Assembly: GCF_040954645.1 (NCBI RefSeq)
Contig: NC_092811.1
Coordinates: 117,377,343-117,441,342, forward strand
Origin: Diabrotica undecimpunctata
Taxonomy: Eukaryota > Arthropoda > Insecta > Coleoptera > Chrysomelidae
Length of the DNA stretch: 64,000 bases
Reading direction: 5' to 3'
The notes under the pieces were generated by a model, which did not search any database, had not been told where the DNA came from, and saw only the letters and a list, made by a program, of their open reading frames with translations. This document shows, one piece after another, positions 43,943 to 56,149 of the stretch (positions within the stretch are counted from its first letter, which is position 1; the number at the start of each line of letters is the position of its first letter). Made by a program: the position numbers and the translations under genes.

Positions 43943-46567
43943 TGCAAAGGGTAGCGGGTAGATACTTTTCTACGATCCTGGTGGAAAATAGGTCTATTTC
44001 AGGGAAGCGTCTCTGCCCACGCGAGGCATGCTTTGCTCTCAATTCCTTACTGAGAGAAATCATGTCCCATTCCTTTATCCTTCCAAAATCTAGTTACCTA
44101 CTTCCTATCCCTCCCTGGTGAAGGGCAGCAGCGATCATCAGTACCAGTTCAAGGCGTAGAGAAAATAATCCTGGACCGGCTTAAAACTCAATTACCACAA
44201 GCATGACTGGAGCAGTTTAAATGGTTGTGGTACTGCGATGGGGAAGGCAACGGGCAAACCACCCCATTATATTTTCCACAAATCTAAATGGCAAACGAGA
44301 AAAAGAAAATCGCCCTCAGTCCGGGGCACCCCTTAAATAGGGTCAGGGTGCGAAGAATCCCCCTGTCAACTACCCAAGAAAGTGCACAGAGAATACAAAT
44401 ATACGACCGAATAGTACGCATTGCTACCTGGAACGTACGCAGCTTATTTATGTCCGGATAACTGGCAAACACTGAAGCCGAGAGGGTAAGACTGAAAATA
44501 GACATCTTGGGAATGAGTGAGAGTATGAGCAATAAGTAAGATGGCCTGGATCAGGAATACAAAAAATAAAACATGGATACATATACTATTCAGGTGGAAC
44601 CGACCAAGAACATTAATATGGAACTGCTATATTAGTGTCGAACTGCTTAATCAGTCATAGACTTCATCCCTCTAAATGATAGAGTGGCAATGTTGAAATT
44701 ACAAACAACTCACAGAAAACTAAATATTATTCAGGTCTATGCTCCAACAAGTGACAAGTCAGACAAAGAAATCGAAAATTTTTATAACAACATAGATGAA
44801 ATAATGAGACTGACAAAAAGAGGTGAGATAACGCTGATCATGGATGACTCTAACGCTAAAATTGGTCGTGGTGCTGAAGGAGACCACATAGGAGCATACG
44901 GTCTAGGTACCAGAAATAATAGAGGAGATAGATTTGTACAATTCTGCGTAGAAAACAATCTGTTAATAGCCAATACCTTCTTCAAACAACATCCTAGAAG
45001 GCTATATACATGGAAATCACCTACAGACAGAAAAGACAGAATTGTTAGAAATCAAATTGACTTCATTTTGCTCAATAACATCTTTAAGAAGTACATACAA
45101 TCTACGAAAACATACTCTGGAGCTGATATACATAGCGATCATAATCCAGTTATAATGGATTTTAGATTAAAAAGATTTCTCAAAGTCAAAAAGAAAACAG
45201 TGAGTATCAACCTTGAGGAAGAAATAAAAACGATCGAAAACTTGGTATAGACAGACATTGAAGTAACATGGACTGCTTTAAAAACAAAAATAACAAAGAT
45301 ACAAGAAGAAGACACCGGGTTCATAAAACACAACAAAAAACAAGAATGGATAACGCAAGAGATCATGGACCTTCAGATCATGCAATTCGGATTTCGAATG
45401 GGAACACGAGAGGCTCTTTTTGCTTTAAATGTGTTAACGCAACGATGCAGAGACATGAATGTAGATGTATATGCATGATTTATTGACTATCGAAAAGCAT
45501 TTGACTGCGTTAACCATCAAAAGATGATCGAAATTCTGAGAACAACTGGAGTTGACGAACAAGACTTGCGAATTATCTCAGAGCTATACTGGCACCAAAC
45601 GGTGCAACAATTGAAATAGAGCACACAACATACAACATACGACATACAAATCGGACAAGGAGTGACACAGGGTTGCGTCTTATCACCGCTACTATTTAAT
45701 TTGTATTCGGAGTCTATATTGAGAGAAGCATTAGACGAGGTCCAAGGCGGAATTAAGATTAACGGAATCAGCATAGACAACATCAGATATGCTGATGATA
45801 CCATCTTAATAGCAAGCAACGCACAAGAACAACAAAATATAATAAATGCGATAGTTCACCATAGCGATATGTTCGGTTTACATCTAAACGTTTCCAAAAC
45901 TAAAACTTTAGTATTTTCAAAGACACCAATAAACGCACAGGTGTATGCCAAGGGTCAAATAATAAAACAGGTAAATTCCATAAAATATTTGGGAGCAAAT
46001 ATAAATAGTCAGTGTAATCCAAAAAAAGAAATCCTATCAAGAATCGAACAAGCAAGGAAAACATTCATGAGCATGAAAACTTTTTTTACCAGATCAGACC
46101 TTAGTCTGATCTGGTAAATCCGAATGATCATATGTTACGTTTTTCCCGTCTTACTGTATGGCTGTGAAAATTGGACAATGGACTCTGAAATAGAAAAAAG
46201 AATAGATGCCCTTGAGATGTATATATACAGACGAATGTTGAGAATTCCATGGGTACAAAGAGTTACTAAAGTTGAGGTACTTCGTCGCATGTGTAAACAA
46301 AAAGAATTACTAAGAATAATTAAAGAGAGGAAAATGCAATACTTGGGTCATGTGTTGAGAGGCGAAAGATATGAATTACTTCAAGTTATCCTGGAAGGAA
46401 AAGTACAGGTCAAAAGATCAGTAGGAACACGCCAGAACTCGTGACTGAAAGACCTGACTAGATGGTTCGACCGCTCATCCGCAGAGATCTTTCGCGCAGC
46501 AGTTTCCAAAACTACAATTGCCATTTGGATCGCCAACCTTCGAAAGGAGACGGCGCCAAGAGAAGAA
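43943..46567 (+). mobile_element. RTE-like LINE with 5' leader and 13-bp target duplication, internally deleted
   Basis: GACGGTGCGCAAA at 43930-43942 and 46568-46580 brackets the element. After a 5' leader to about 44288 come the endonuclease (VRIATWNVRSLF, QVYAPTSDKSDKE, DDSNAKIGRGAEGDHIGAYG, NTFFKQHPRRLYTWKSPTD, DFILLN, SDHNPVIMDF), then a deletion of the early RT, then FGFRMGTREALFALN, DYRKAFDCVNHQKM, GVTQGCVLSPLLFNLYSE, IRYADDTILIAS (catalytic YADD present), NSIKYLGANIN, CYVFPVLLYGCENWTMDSEI and RKMQYLGHVLRGERYELLQV. Stops occur at about 44461, 45479 and 46117. The TSD and full 5' leader show it arrived near full length. Tail AGAAGAAG. Confidence 0.92.
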
Positions 46568-46775
46568 GACGGTGCGCAAAAAACAAGCTCACGGTCCGGA
46601 TGCGGACCGCGGTCCGCCATTGTCATATATGTCATGGTCATATATGTGGCCATTTAATTCAAAAAGGCGATAGCAGCTTTTGCTAGAGTATCGAGTAGAG
46701 AATAGAACGATATAACAAATGATAACGATATAACAGAGAAAGTAGAGATACTGAACTAACAATAATAATAAATGA

Positions 46776-46779
<4 letters not shown>

Positions 46780-46825
<46 letters not shown>
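46780..46825. repeat. (AT)n microsatellite
   Basis: About 46 bp of TA dinucleotides, followed by ATTATTATTAT-like sequence. Just to the left, CGGACCGCGGTCCG (near 46605) is a short perfect palindrome within a GC-rich patch. Confidence 0.95.
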
Positions 46826-46828
<3 letters not shown>

Positions 46829-47049
46829 CTCATTTATTATTATTATATAGTACAATGAGTGTATTTCCGTGTTTGGTTAGCGCCCCTTGTTTAAGTCTTG
46901 GTTCCGTCGCTGACGAAAATTGAGTTTCGTAATGTTGCAAAAGCGCCCTGAGTGCAAAACTTTCCAAAATTAATTATTTAAAATTCCCATTTCTGACAAA
47001 TTAAGAAGAGAAGGTAATTGGAATTAGTTATGAAATTAATATAATTTTT

Positions 47050-47240
47050 GAAGTGCCCTACGGCGAAGGCATTGTACTTTTTGGGCCCGTGTCAGAACAA
47101 GATGCGTGTCGGGGCGGGCAACAGCCCTATTGCCGCCTCCCATCCTCACCCCTTTCGCGAGTGGCAAGGCCGATATGTCCGTGGGGGATTTACTCTTGTT
47201 ATTAACAATTCCACGCTCCAGGCGGGGGTAGTGCTTTATT
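47050..47240. other. GC-rich island of unknown origin
   Basis: About 190 bp clearly richer in G and C than surrounding DNA (GGGCCCGTGTCAGAACAAGA, GTGGCAAGGCCGATATGTCC). It has no convincing protein match in any frame; a decayed LINE leader is the most likely source. Confidence 0.35.
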
Positions 47241-47369
47241 TAATTTGAGCGACTTTTGTTTTTCGAAAGGAAAAGTGGCAGGGAAAGCAGGTTAATGGTA
47301 TATGCTGTCCGAAAAAAGAATTTTAAAATCGGAAGTATATAAAAAAGTGAATCTGTATTCAAATTTATT

Positions 47370-47695
47370 CTTCTTCTTCTGTTGCAGTGCATTATCGGAG
47401 GTTTGCGATCGCTACATCCAAATATTCTATTGTTGCGAAGGAATGACGTTATTCTTCTGCCTACATCTTAGTCTTAGCAACTTTAGTTGCCATTCCTCGT
47501 TATGAGGCCTTTCTTTGCTGTTATTAATTTCAGCTTTCTGTTATTTGTTGTGTTGTGTCCATGATATTCTGAACATTTTGCGATAGAGTCTCATTTCAAA
47601 GACTTCTAGTCTTATAATATTTAATTTTATTGTCCAGGCCTCAACTTTATACACAGGGACAGACCAAACGTAGCATTAAATAATTATATATACTA
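47370..47695 (-). mobile_element. LINE 3' fragment
   Basis: Minus strand, in shifted frames: GVEAWTLK-like text, FEMRLYRKMFRISWTQHN, then a Lys/Arg-rich end and GAAGAAGAAG tail at about 47370. It belongs to the RTE-like type but is badly decayed. Confidence 0.55.
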
Positions 47696-47699
47696 AATA

Positions 47700-48374
47700 T
47701 CCATATTAACGGTGAAATTCTATATAATACAATCTCAGTTCTTAATAGATGGACACAACATTTCAGCGATCACCTCAATTTAGATTATGTTAAAGTAAGG
47801 TGATAACCTAGAAAATCATCTAAACATACATCAAAATGTACGTCAACAGGAATCGAAGAAATCTGCTCTGTAATGTATAAGGAAGGTGGTAACCACCTTT
47901 TAGCAGTGGCTTCACAACACTCACACAATGTGCAAAATAATTAAATCGATCTCTGGGTGTAGACTATCTAAAATTTATTACCATATTGTATTATGAGCCC
48001 AAACGGGGAAGTATGTCAGAAAGTGAAGTCATATGGTTACTTTGGCATTAGAATTTTAGTAGTAATCACTTTATGAGGATCACTTTGTAAGAGATAATTA
48101 GCTTTTCAATATATAATGAGAGTACTGTATTGTAAACCATTAAGAACCACACTATAAATAGTTTTATCATTAATGACCAAAATTCAAATATATAGAAAAA
48201 CTCGTTTATTAGCTTTTTCGATGTTAATATAATTATTTTTGTCACGAACTGTATATTTTGTTTAAATAAACCGTTGAAACTTTCAACAAAAATCCAGAAC
48301 GTCGTTTCTATGTAAGTTCATCCTACATAATACGCGTAAGAGCCCTGAAACTCAATATCATCATCATCAACAAC
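47700..48374. other. Unassigned AT-rich stretch
   Basis: No gene or element end recognised. Confidence 0.35.
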
Positions 48375-51300
48375 AAAGAAAATCTGCCGGCGGCGCTACA
48401 GGCACGGCCCCAACGGTCCTCGAGGCGCTTCCAGTGCCGGGACGCCCGCGGCGCTAGACAATCGACGCCGTCGCCGCGCGGTAACTACCCCGGGCGATTC
48501 TGCCCCTTTCTAATAAAGATGGACCGTTACTTAGAAAACGGTATACAAAATCACATTTACGATTTAACGTTAGCAAATTTTTATTTCTAAGGTAGTTAAC
48601 AAAAATAAATTACTTTGAATCATCCATCCAAATTGATAAAAAAAAACTTAAGTTACAAAGAAAGAAAGAAAAACTTGAGTTATGACCTTCAACTGACTAG
48701 AATTTTTAAAATACTCACGAGAAAGCTAACATTGAACTACTTTTCTAGACAGTGAAAAATGGTTAAAATAATTCTGTATTCAATATTTTAAGGGAGAAAA
48801 AGGAGGCGATAAAAAGTGAATAACAGATCATATACTCGAACTCTATTCGTCAGCAAAAACAAAAACAAAAATAGTATAGAGACATGTAAAGAATATCGAA
48901 ACAAGAGATCAAAGCTGCTAAGAAGAGCGGATGAGAAGAGAGTGTGAACAAATTGAAAGAATTCCTCAAAAAATATTACACATTTAACCAATTGCCAAAA
49001 AGTAAAAGATAATTGGACAAAAATATATAAATAATAAAGTTAACTGTCTAAAACACGAGATATTATGTTAATATAATTAAACTAATACTCTCAAATATCA
49101 AATGGGATATAATTGGACTGTGCGAAACTCGCTTACCAGGAGAAGCATGTACCATCTTAAAATCTGGTCACCAGCTATACCGGAAAACTACGTAGAAAAT
49201 CATCACATAGGCGGTGTAGCGTTCCTGATAAACAAACGAGCTCCCTATAAAGTCACGAAGTTCTGTGCAGTATCAAACAGAGTCATATATCTTGTCATCG
49301 CTTTGAACAGCAGATACAGCTTACAGATAATACATGGATATGCACCGACAGGAAACTCAACAGACGAGGAAGCTGAATCATTTTACGAGGATCTGACAAC
49401 AGCAAGGAACCAAGAAAAATCACACTTCGTAATAATCACAGGAGATTTTAATGTAAAAATTGGAACAAAAGAAGAGGGCGACACACAACATATCGGTCGC
49501 TTTGGGCTGGACAACAGGAACGAAAGGGGTGAGATGTTGTACAACTACTTAAACAACGAAAATTTATTGTGTCTCAACACTTTCTTTAAAAAATCTAAAC
49601 AATGTAAATGGACATGGATCAGCCCAGACAAGAAAACTAAGAACGAAATAGACTACACACTCTCCAATAACAAAAACATATGCACCGACGTGACAGTACT
49701 AAACAAATTCTATACCGGGAGTGACCATAGATTGGTTAGAGCGAATATTAAAATACAGACAAGAGTAGAACGAAACAAACTTAATAAACGAGAACGATAC
49801 CCAACCACCGATGTCCTGTTTCAAAAACAAACGGAATACCAAAAAGAGCTAAGCACAAGACTAAAATCAATATAGACACTTAAACAAATGGATATAAACG
49901 GACTAGCCAATAAAATAAAAATAACTAAGAACATCGGTTAAGAAAATATGCTTAAACACGAAAAAGCCAAAACATCTAAACTCCAACCTAATACAATTAA
50001 ATTACTCCAAGAAAGATGAAACTGAACAGATCGAACTTCGGACAGCTTCAAAAGTTTAAACAAAAACGCGTAGAAAGAAATTAGGAACGATAATAGAAAC
50101 TATACTAACAATCTAATAAAAGATATAATACAAGATAACTGTAATATGAAAGTACTGAAAGCAAAAAACGTCTCCATTCGAGACAGACAGGAAATAAACG
50201 AGGCCATTGAAAAATTCTACACTAAATTATACTCGGTAAATACACAACCACAACAACGACGTACTAAACGAACAATAATTAACACCGGCTTAGAAGAAAT
50301 ACTGGACATAACCGACTGTGAAATAAAAATGGCCCCAAATCAACTAAAAACGAATAAATATCCGGGAGAGGATAAAATTACAGTTGAAATGTTGAAAATT
50401 GGTGGCAGAAAAATGGAACAGGTATTAAATATTTTATTTAATAAAGTAATTGATGAAGGAAAGATTCCTCAAAAATGGTACAACTTCGAAGTCATTCTAC
50501 AATTCAAGAAAGGAAACAAAGCAAACTCGAGAATTACCGATCAATATCCTTGATATCACATCTGTATAAATTACTAAATAAAATCATAACCAACCGCCTA
50601 ACACATAAGCTCGATTTCTATCAACCTATCGAGCAGGCTGGATTCAGAAAACATTTTAGTACCATAGACAAGGAGACATCATCTCTCCCAAACTATTTAC
50701 CCTTGCTCTAGAAGACATTTTTAAGAAACTAGAATGGAACAACAAGGGTATCAACGTCGACGGATCATACTTAAACCACTTGAAATTCGCAGATGACATA
50801 GTTTTAATAGCCGATAATATCCAAGAACTAAATGATATGTTACAACAATTAAATGCAGTTTCAGGAGCAGTAGGCTTAAAAATGAACTGCAGTAAAACAA
50901 AAATACTGAGCCGAGGTCAGACAAATATAACAATACACAATCATACCATAAAAAATGTTGAACATTATGTATATTTAGGTCATGTCATCAAACTAGGAAA
51001 ACCAAATCAACATGCTGAAATTAAAAGAAGAACACAACTGGCATGGGGAGCTTTCGGCAAACTAGCATATATCTTGAAAAACACCGCCACTCCTGTTACT
51101 CTTGTTACTTCACTCCTGTAAAAAAGGTGTATACTACCAGTTTGTACCTACGGCTTGGAGACAAGCAAAGAGCAATGGAACGAATCATGCTTAGAATATC
51201 ACTGAAAGACAAGATTAGAAACACCGAGATAAGACGTAGAACGAAGATTAGGGGTATTGTGGAAGAAATTACAAAAATGAAATGGCGCTGGGCAGGTCAC

Positions 51301-51484
51301 GTAGCCCAATATAATGACAACAGGAGGACACGGAGAATTCTAGGACACCTCAAAAAAGATGGGTAGATGACATAAGAGCAGTAGCAGGCAAACAGTGGAT
51401 TAGATTGGCACAAGATAGAGAAAGATAGAAGCAATTGGGAGAGCTCTACATACAGGAGTGGATGGAAAATGGTTGACAAAGAGA
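48375..51484 (+). mobile_element. Near-full-length RTE-like LINE with GC-rich leader
   Basis: A 130-bp GC-rich block (48378-48507, GCCGGCGGCGCTACAGGCAC) probably starts the 5' leader. Then WDIIGLCETRLPGEACTILK (endonuclease QE/CE-T motif, frame 1), IIHGYAPTGNSTDEEAESFY, GDFNVKIGTKEEGD, NTFFKKSKQCKWTWISPDKK, EIDYTLSN, GSDHRLVRANI (endonuclease), PGEDKITVEMLKIGG, GKIPQKWYNFEVILQFKKGN (RT start), QAGFRKHFSTIDK, a deletion, KFADDIVLIADNIQELNDML (catalytic FADD intact), HYVYLGHVIKLG, and TKMKWRWAGHVAQYNDNRRT. The region between QAGFR and the palm is lost. The end matches the copy at 7.7-8.5 kb. Confidence 0.88.
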
Positions 51485-51496
51485 ATACAATACTTA

Positions 51497-51689
51497 CAAT
51501 AAATAAAAACAGTAAAGTAGCTGACCCAGACGGTTTACCTGTTAAACCAGTTAAGCTTATAAACTAAAAGAAGATTCATCCAGTGATTGAACTGTTCAGT
51601 AAAAGCTATAACCCAGCTGAGATCCCAGTTAACTGGTTAAAATTTATCTCCATAACCATTTCTAAAAACCAACAAGAAACTGTGCTGAA
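51497..51689 (+). mobile_element. LINE fragment: early RT
   Basis: NKNSKVADPDGLPVKPVKLI and VIELFSKSYNPAEIPVNWLK FISI match RT blocks 0-1 (KxxGPDGIPxE, IPxDWLKS). It is cut on both sides: by the LINE end on the left and another LINE tail on the right. Confidence 0.65.
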
Positions 51690-51800
51690 TACTATCATCA
51701 TCATTCTGGCTTTACAACCCTGCGTGGGTCCAAACCTCTGTAATAATTTCTCTTCAGTCGTCCCTATCCATCGCGTTTGATTCCTTTTATAACCTTTTCC
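51690..51800 (-). mobile_element. LINE 3' terminus with GAT-repeat tail
   Basis: Reversed, the sequence reads ...AGGGTTGTAAAGCCAGAATG ATGATG, the same ending as the plus-strand LINE at 53.8 kb (CAGGGTTGTAAAGCCAGAATG). The (GAT)n tail is characteristic for that family. 51801-52199 has no recognised feature. Confidence 0.7.
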
Positions 51801-52199
51801 TGACTTATTAGAATAACACAGACACTTTTAATGGGTGATATTATATTACTGGCTGATTTCACATACCTTTAATATATTTGACAAAATCGATTATAGAGGG
51901 AAACTTGAAAATAAAGCGTAGTCATCGGCGATATGACGCATTCTTCTAAATAGTCTAGACACACACAGGGTTAATGATATGGGAACTAAAAAAAAACGGC
52001 GTGGCTTGGTACATTACCGTCAAAAGTTTTAAAATCAAGAAAAATTGAACCGCTACAAAGTGCTTACTTATAGTCGATGAAACAAGCAAATATGTAATAT
52101 CTTTTATCTCAGCATTTCTGTAGGAGCAGGTGTGTATTAAATCTTGTTTTAATTTAAGTTTGATTCGACAATGTATTATTCATATATTAGGCTAATTAG

Positions 52200-53850
52200 T
52201 CAGTATTCAGAGAAGACAGACCAGAAAAAGAAAAGAGAAGCAAGAAGGATACACAAAAGAAAAAAAAGAACCACTTAAATAAAAAACGTAAATATACAAA
52301 AAACCTCAACAGAGAGAAAGAATTCAGAGCATTCTATATGAAAGTTCAGCAGGAAAGAATTCAAGGCAACCACAAGACAATGAAGAAGTCAGAATGGCGA
52401 CCTATTAACAACAAGGAAAGATGTATTGAATAGGAATACTTTAACCAGGCACTTAATACAAAGGAAGAAGAAGAAAACCTGGAAGACGAAAGAGATGAGG
52501 TAAGGGGAACAGACGAGAGGGAAGAGGAACCACCAACGATTATTGAAGTGAAAGATGCAGTTAAAAAACTATCCAGAAACAAATCACCCAAAACAAATAT
52601 CTCCCAGCTGAACTATAAAGAAGGTGGCAACAATACCATAATGGTATTGGTATTGCATTATAGCAGCAAGAAATGTGGACACCGAAATCCCTCCCCAATG
52701 ATTGGAATATTGAAATACTTTGCACCATAATATAAAAAAGGAAATATCTTTGAATGCTCTAACCACAAAGGAATTACGCTCATAAACGCAGCGTATAAAA
52801 TATTTTCTACAGTACTATGTCACCATATATAGCACCATGTATAGCACCATATGCTGAACGGATAGTAGGAAAATACCAGGCTGGTTGTTTTAGAGGTGGT
52901 AAATCGACAAATTATCAGATTGCAACCTTGAAACAAATTTTAGAAAATACACAGAGATATGACATAGATACTCATCACATATTTGTAGACTACAAAGCAG
53001 CATATGACTCTGTGAATAGAAGAAAAATGTTCAAAGCAATGAAAGAGATAGGAATATCAAATCAATTGGTAAATATACCAAAACTAACTCTTAAAAAAGT
53101 TGAATGTAGAGTACGAATTCAGGGGGAACTGTTTGAACCTTTTAAAACAAATAACGGGCTGAAACTCTGAACGAAAGGCGCATGTAGAACTGAAAGCATC
53201 GGCTACAAAAATAATTGATTTAATAATAAGCACCAACAAAACGAAGGATATGAAAATAAGCATGCAACCCCAAATCCTACGGCCACTTAATATAGAAAAT
53301 GACGTCATCGAAGCAGTGAACGAATTTGTATACTTGGGAGTGCTCCTTAACACTAAAAATATTACTACCGTAGAGATAAACCGCAGAGTTTGCACGACCA
53401 ACAGATGCTATTTTTAACTCAATCTCCTCTTCCCAGTCCTAACATATGGTTCAGAGACCTGGACTCTAACAAAAAGTAATGAAAACATGTTTCGAAAGAA
53501 AAGTACTAAGGCGAATCTATGGAGCAGTGAATGACAATGAAGTGAGGAGAAGACGATACCAGATATCGTAAAACATATTAAGATAGGACATCTGAGGTGG
53601 ATAGGGCATGTAATGCGGATGGAACAAAATGACCCAGCTAGAAAAACGCTCCTTGATAAACTCATTGATTATAGAAGAAAAGAAAGACCCAGAACAAGGT
53701 CCCTTGATAACAACGATGAAGACATGATAAATATGGGAATACGTGCTTGACGGAGGAAGGCGATGGATAGGGACGATTGGACAGAAATTTTTGAGGAGGC
53801 TAGGTCCCAGGGTTGTAAAGCCAGAATGATGATGATGATGATGATAATAT
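52200..53850 (+). mobile_element. RTE-like LINE, 5'-truncated and internally deleted, (GAT)n tail
   Basis: AVKKLSRNKSPKTNISQLNY, YKKGNIFECSNHKGITLINA, YQAGCFRGGKSTNYQIATLK, FVDYKAAYDSVNRRKMFKAM and FKTNNGLK are RT blocks; the catalytic palm is deleted. EAVNEFVYLGVLLNT-type thumb and IGHLRWIGHVMRMEQNDPAR follow in shifted frames, then WTEIFEEARSQGCKARMMMM with the run of GAT codons as tail (53825-53847). Upstream of 52540 only a charged linker remains. Frameshifts are frequent. Confidence 0.85.
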
Positions 53851-53984
53851 TTAGCTCACAAACGACAATATTTAAACTGAGTGGTTGATGTGGTATAAGT
53901 AATAAAAGAAAAGAAATTTGTTTTAATTTTTTCACTTTACTCAATATCAAATTTTAAAAACTATTACCTTGGAAATCAACCCCA

Positions 53985-54295
53985 AATAAGCGTATACATC
54001 CAGCCATCCTATCTCGTCTTAGAATAGGCCACACCGCCATCACCCATAAACATCTCCTGGAGAGTGAATTAAAACCACAGTGCTACGTATGTGATATTGT
54101 GCTCAGTGTTCGCCATATTTTACTGGAGTGTCCTTTATATTGCATGGAGAGACTGCAATATAAATTACAAAATACCTTAGAGGCAATATTAAGGGACGGA
54201 ACTGATATGAAACATTTGACATCATATTTATATTCCATAAATGTACTAAATAAATTGTACAACGGCAATGACCCTAAGAGGTTGAGGCATAAATA
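53985..54295 (+). mobile_element. LINE C-terminus with Cys-His motif
   Basis: LRIGHTAITHKHLLESELKP, QCYVCDIVLSVRHILLECPL and LNKLYNGNDPKRLRHK are the end of an I/R1/Jockey-type LINE ORF2 (RIGHT and C-x2-C...H-x4-C pattern). The rest of the element is absent. The frame is open from 53990 to the stop at 54294. Confidence 0.75.
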
Positions 54296-54299
54296 AATA

Positions 54300-54980
54300 A
54301 AAACTAATATTTCGAAACGGTTAACTCCACCTCTAATTTCGTTTTGTGTGCTTCATTTCGAGGTTTCGGTATCCTCTTATTCTCGTCATTCTCATTATTA
54401 GGCCATTCTTATACTTTGTACGCGCTTGTGAAACAGCCTTAGGGAACGTTGAATGAGAACTTTTGTACAGGCCGGGATATAAAGATGCACTTCTTTAAGG
54501 TTGTGCTCGAGTTGTTAATTTACACACCTTTTGAAGTTCGCATTGTGTACATTGCACAGATGATTTGAAGAAGTAAAAGTTAAATACAATATACAAGATG
54601 GTTTAAGTGAAAAATGTCGTATCCTCAAAAATCAAAACTGTTTAGGAGAAACCAAAACTTTCAGGCGTTAAAGAAATTTATTAGATATAAAATTTTACGT
54701 ACAGAAGATATTTAAAATTTTTATGCTTGTAGAAAGATATATCTAACAATAATCTAGACAATAAGTCCTCGATGTAGTAATCTAGAACTATCATAGAAAT
54801 CAGTCTTGAGCTCTCTAATATTTAATATTTATACTGCGAATTTGCATAAAGTTCTCACCAACAGTATTAGGTTTCAAGTAATAGAATATGCTGGGTTTTT
54901 TCTATATTCACAATATACCTACGGGATTCTTATATATTCAGATACCTATATATATCATAACTGTTCAATATATATATTTA
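54300..54980. other. Unassigned stretch
   Basis: 54300-54600 may be a degraded element leader; nothing certain. 54880-54980 is a TATA-rich low-complexity patch. Confidence 0.3.
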
Positions 54981-54984
54981 GGGA

Positions 54985-55745
54985 TTCCACAGTATTCACT
55001 GCCTTCCCTCGCTCAACCATTTCCATCTCTCTCTGTTGTTCCATTCTCCATCGTTTAGTCCTCTCTTACTCATGGCGTCGTCTACTTCGTTCCTCCAGGA
55101 TTTTCGGGGTCGTCCTCTTTTCCTCCTTCCTATGGGGCTCCATTCGGTTATTCTCTTTATCCAGCTGCTGTCGCTAGTTCTTCTTACATGTCCATACCAC
55201 TTTAGTCTTTTTTGTTCTATATATGTTAGTATGTCTGTTTCTATTGATGTTCTTTGCTTTATTTCGTCATTACTTCTCCTATCCATTCTTGTTACTATGC
55301 AGCATCTTCGCAGGCATTCCATCTCTGTTGCTACTATCTTACTGCTGTTTTTCTTGTTTATGATCAAATTTTCAGCCCCATATGTCATAATACTTCGCAC
55401 TAATGTTTTATAAATCTGCGTTTTTGTCTTCATATTTAGGTGTCTATCCCACCTAAAGTTAAGTTAGTTAAGTTGTCGGATTGCTGTTCTTGTTTGTCCT
55501 AATCTTTGTGTAATTTCTTCCTCTGTTGTTGCCTTTTTCGTGATTATAAACCCCAGGTATTTGAATTTATCCTTTCCTTTGATTGTTACGTTGTCACCAA
55601 TCTGTAGATCTTCTATGTCTTCTTCACTTGTAGATAGGTACTCTGTTTTCGCGAGGTTAATATCTAGGCCAGCCTTGGTATATTCTTCTTGTAGTTTCTT
55701 CATCATGTAGCTGAGGTCGTCTTGGTCTGACTGTTCAAACTTCAG
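54985..55745 (-). mobile_element. RTE-like LINE, 5'-truncated
   Basis: DDLSYMMKKLQEEYTKAGLD, NLAKTEYLSTSEEDIEDLQI, KFKYLGFIITKKATTEEEIT (RT thumb) and, after one break near 55440, QIYKTLVRSIMTYGAENLII, RLKWYGHVRRTSDSSWIKRI, RRKRGRPRKSWRNEVDDAMS. It resembles the LINE at 21.6-23.5 kb (GLTVNISKTEYL, WYGHVMRM) and is likely a related family. The catalytic motif is absent. Confidence 0.85.
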
Positions 55746-55849
55746 ACAAAATTCGACTAGAATTGATGATCGATACACAAAAATCATTATGTATATTTAT
55801 GATAACGTAACATCGCAAGTATAAGCAGAAAAAGACATTAAAGAATTCC

Positions 55850-56100
55850 TCGACCGTTCCATCTGTCCATAGTCTAATGTTGGGCAGCCAGGAGAATTGT
55901 TTTCTTCTGACCCAGCGTTTTCCTTCTATTTTGCCATGAATGATCAAGTAAGCAGTATTTAGATATCTTCATTATATGACCCAATGTTGCACCTTTTTCA
56001 TTTTAATGGTGTTGATCAATTCTTGCTCTTTATGTATGGTTCCTAGTACACGTTAGTTGGATATGTGTGCTGTTCACTGGATTCTGAGCATGCGACAAAA
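55850..56100 (-). mobile_element. LINE 3' fragment adjoining another LINE
   Basis: Minus strand: LINTIKMKKVQHWVI, AYLIIHGKIEGKRWVRRKQF SWLPNIRLWTD. This is the RTE-like C-terminal end. Its frame is broken near 55970. Confidence 0.6.
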
Positions 56101-56149
56101 ACACCGTAACTTGAACAAATTTGTAACAAAAATCCATAATTATTCCAGT

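Noticed and set aside
46589..46855. Frame with IYIYIY repeats
   Set aside because: Translation of the (AT)n microsatellite.
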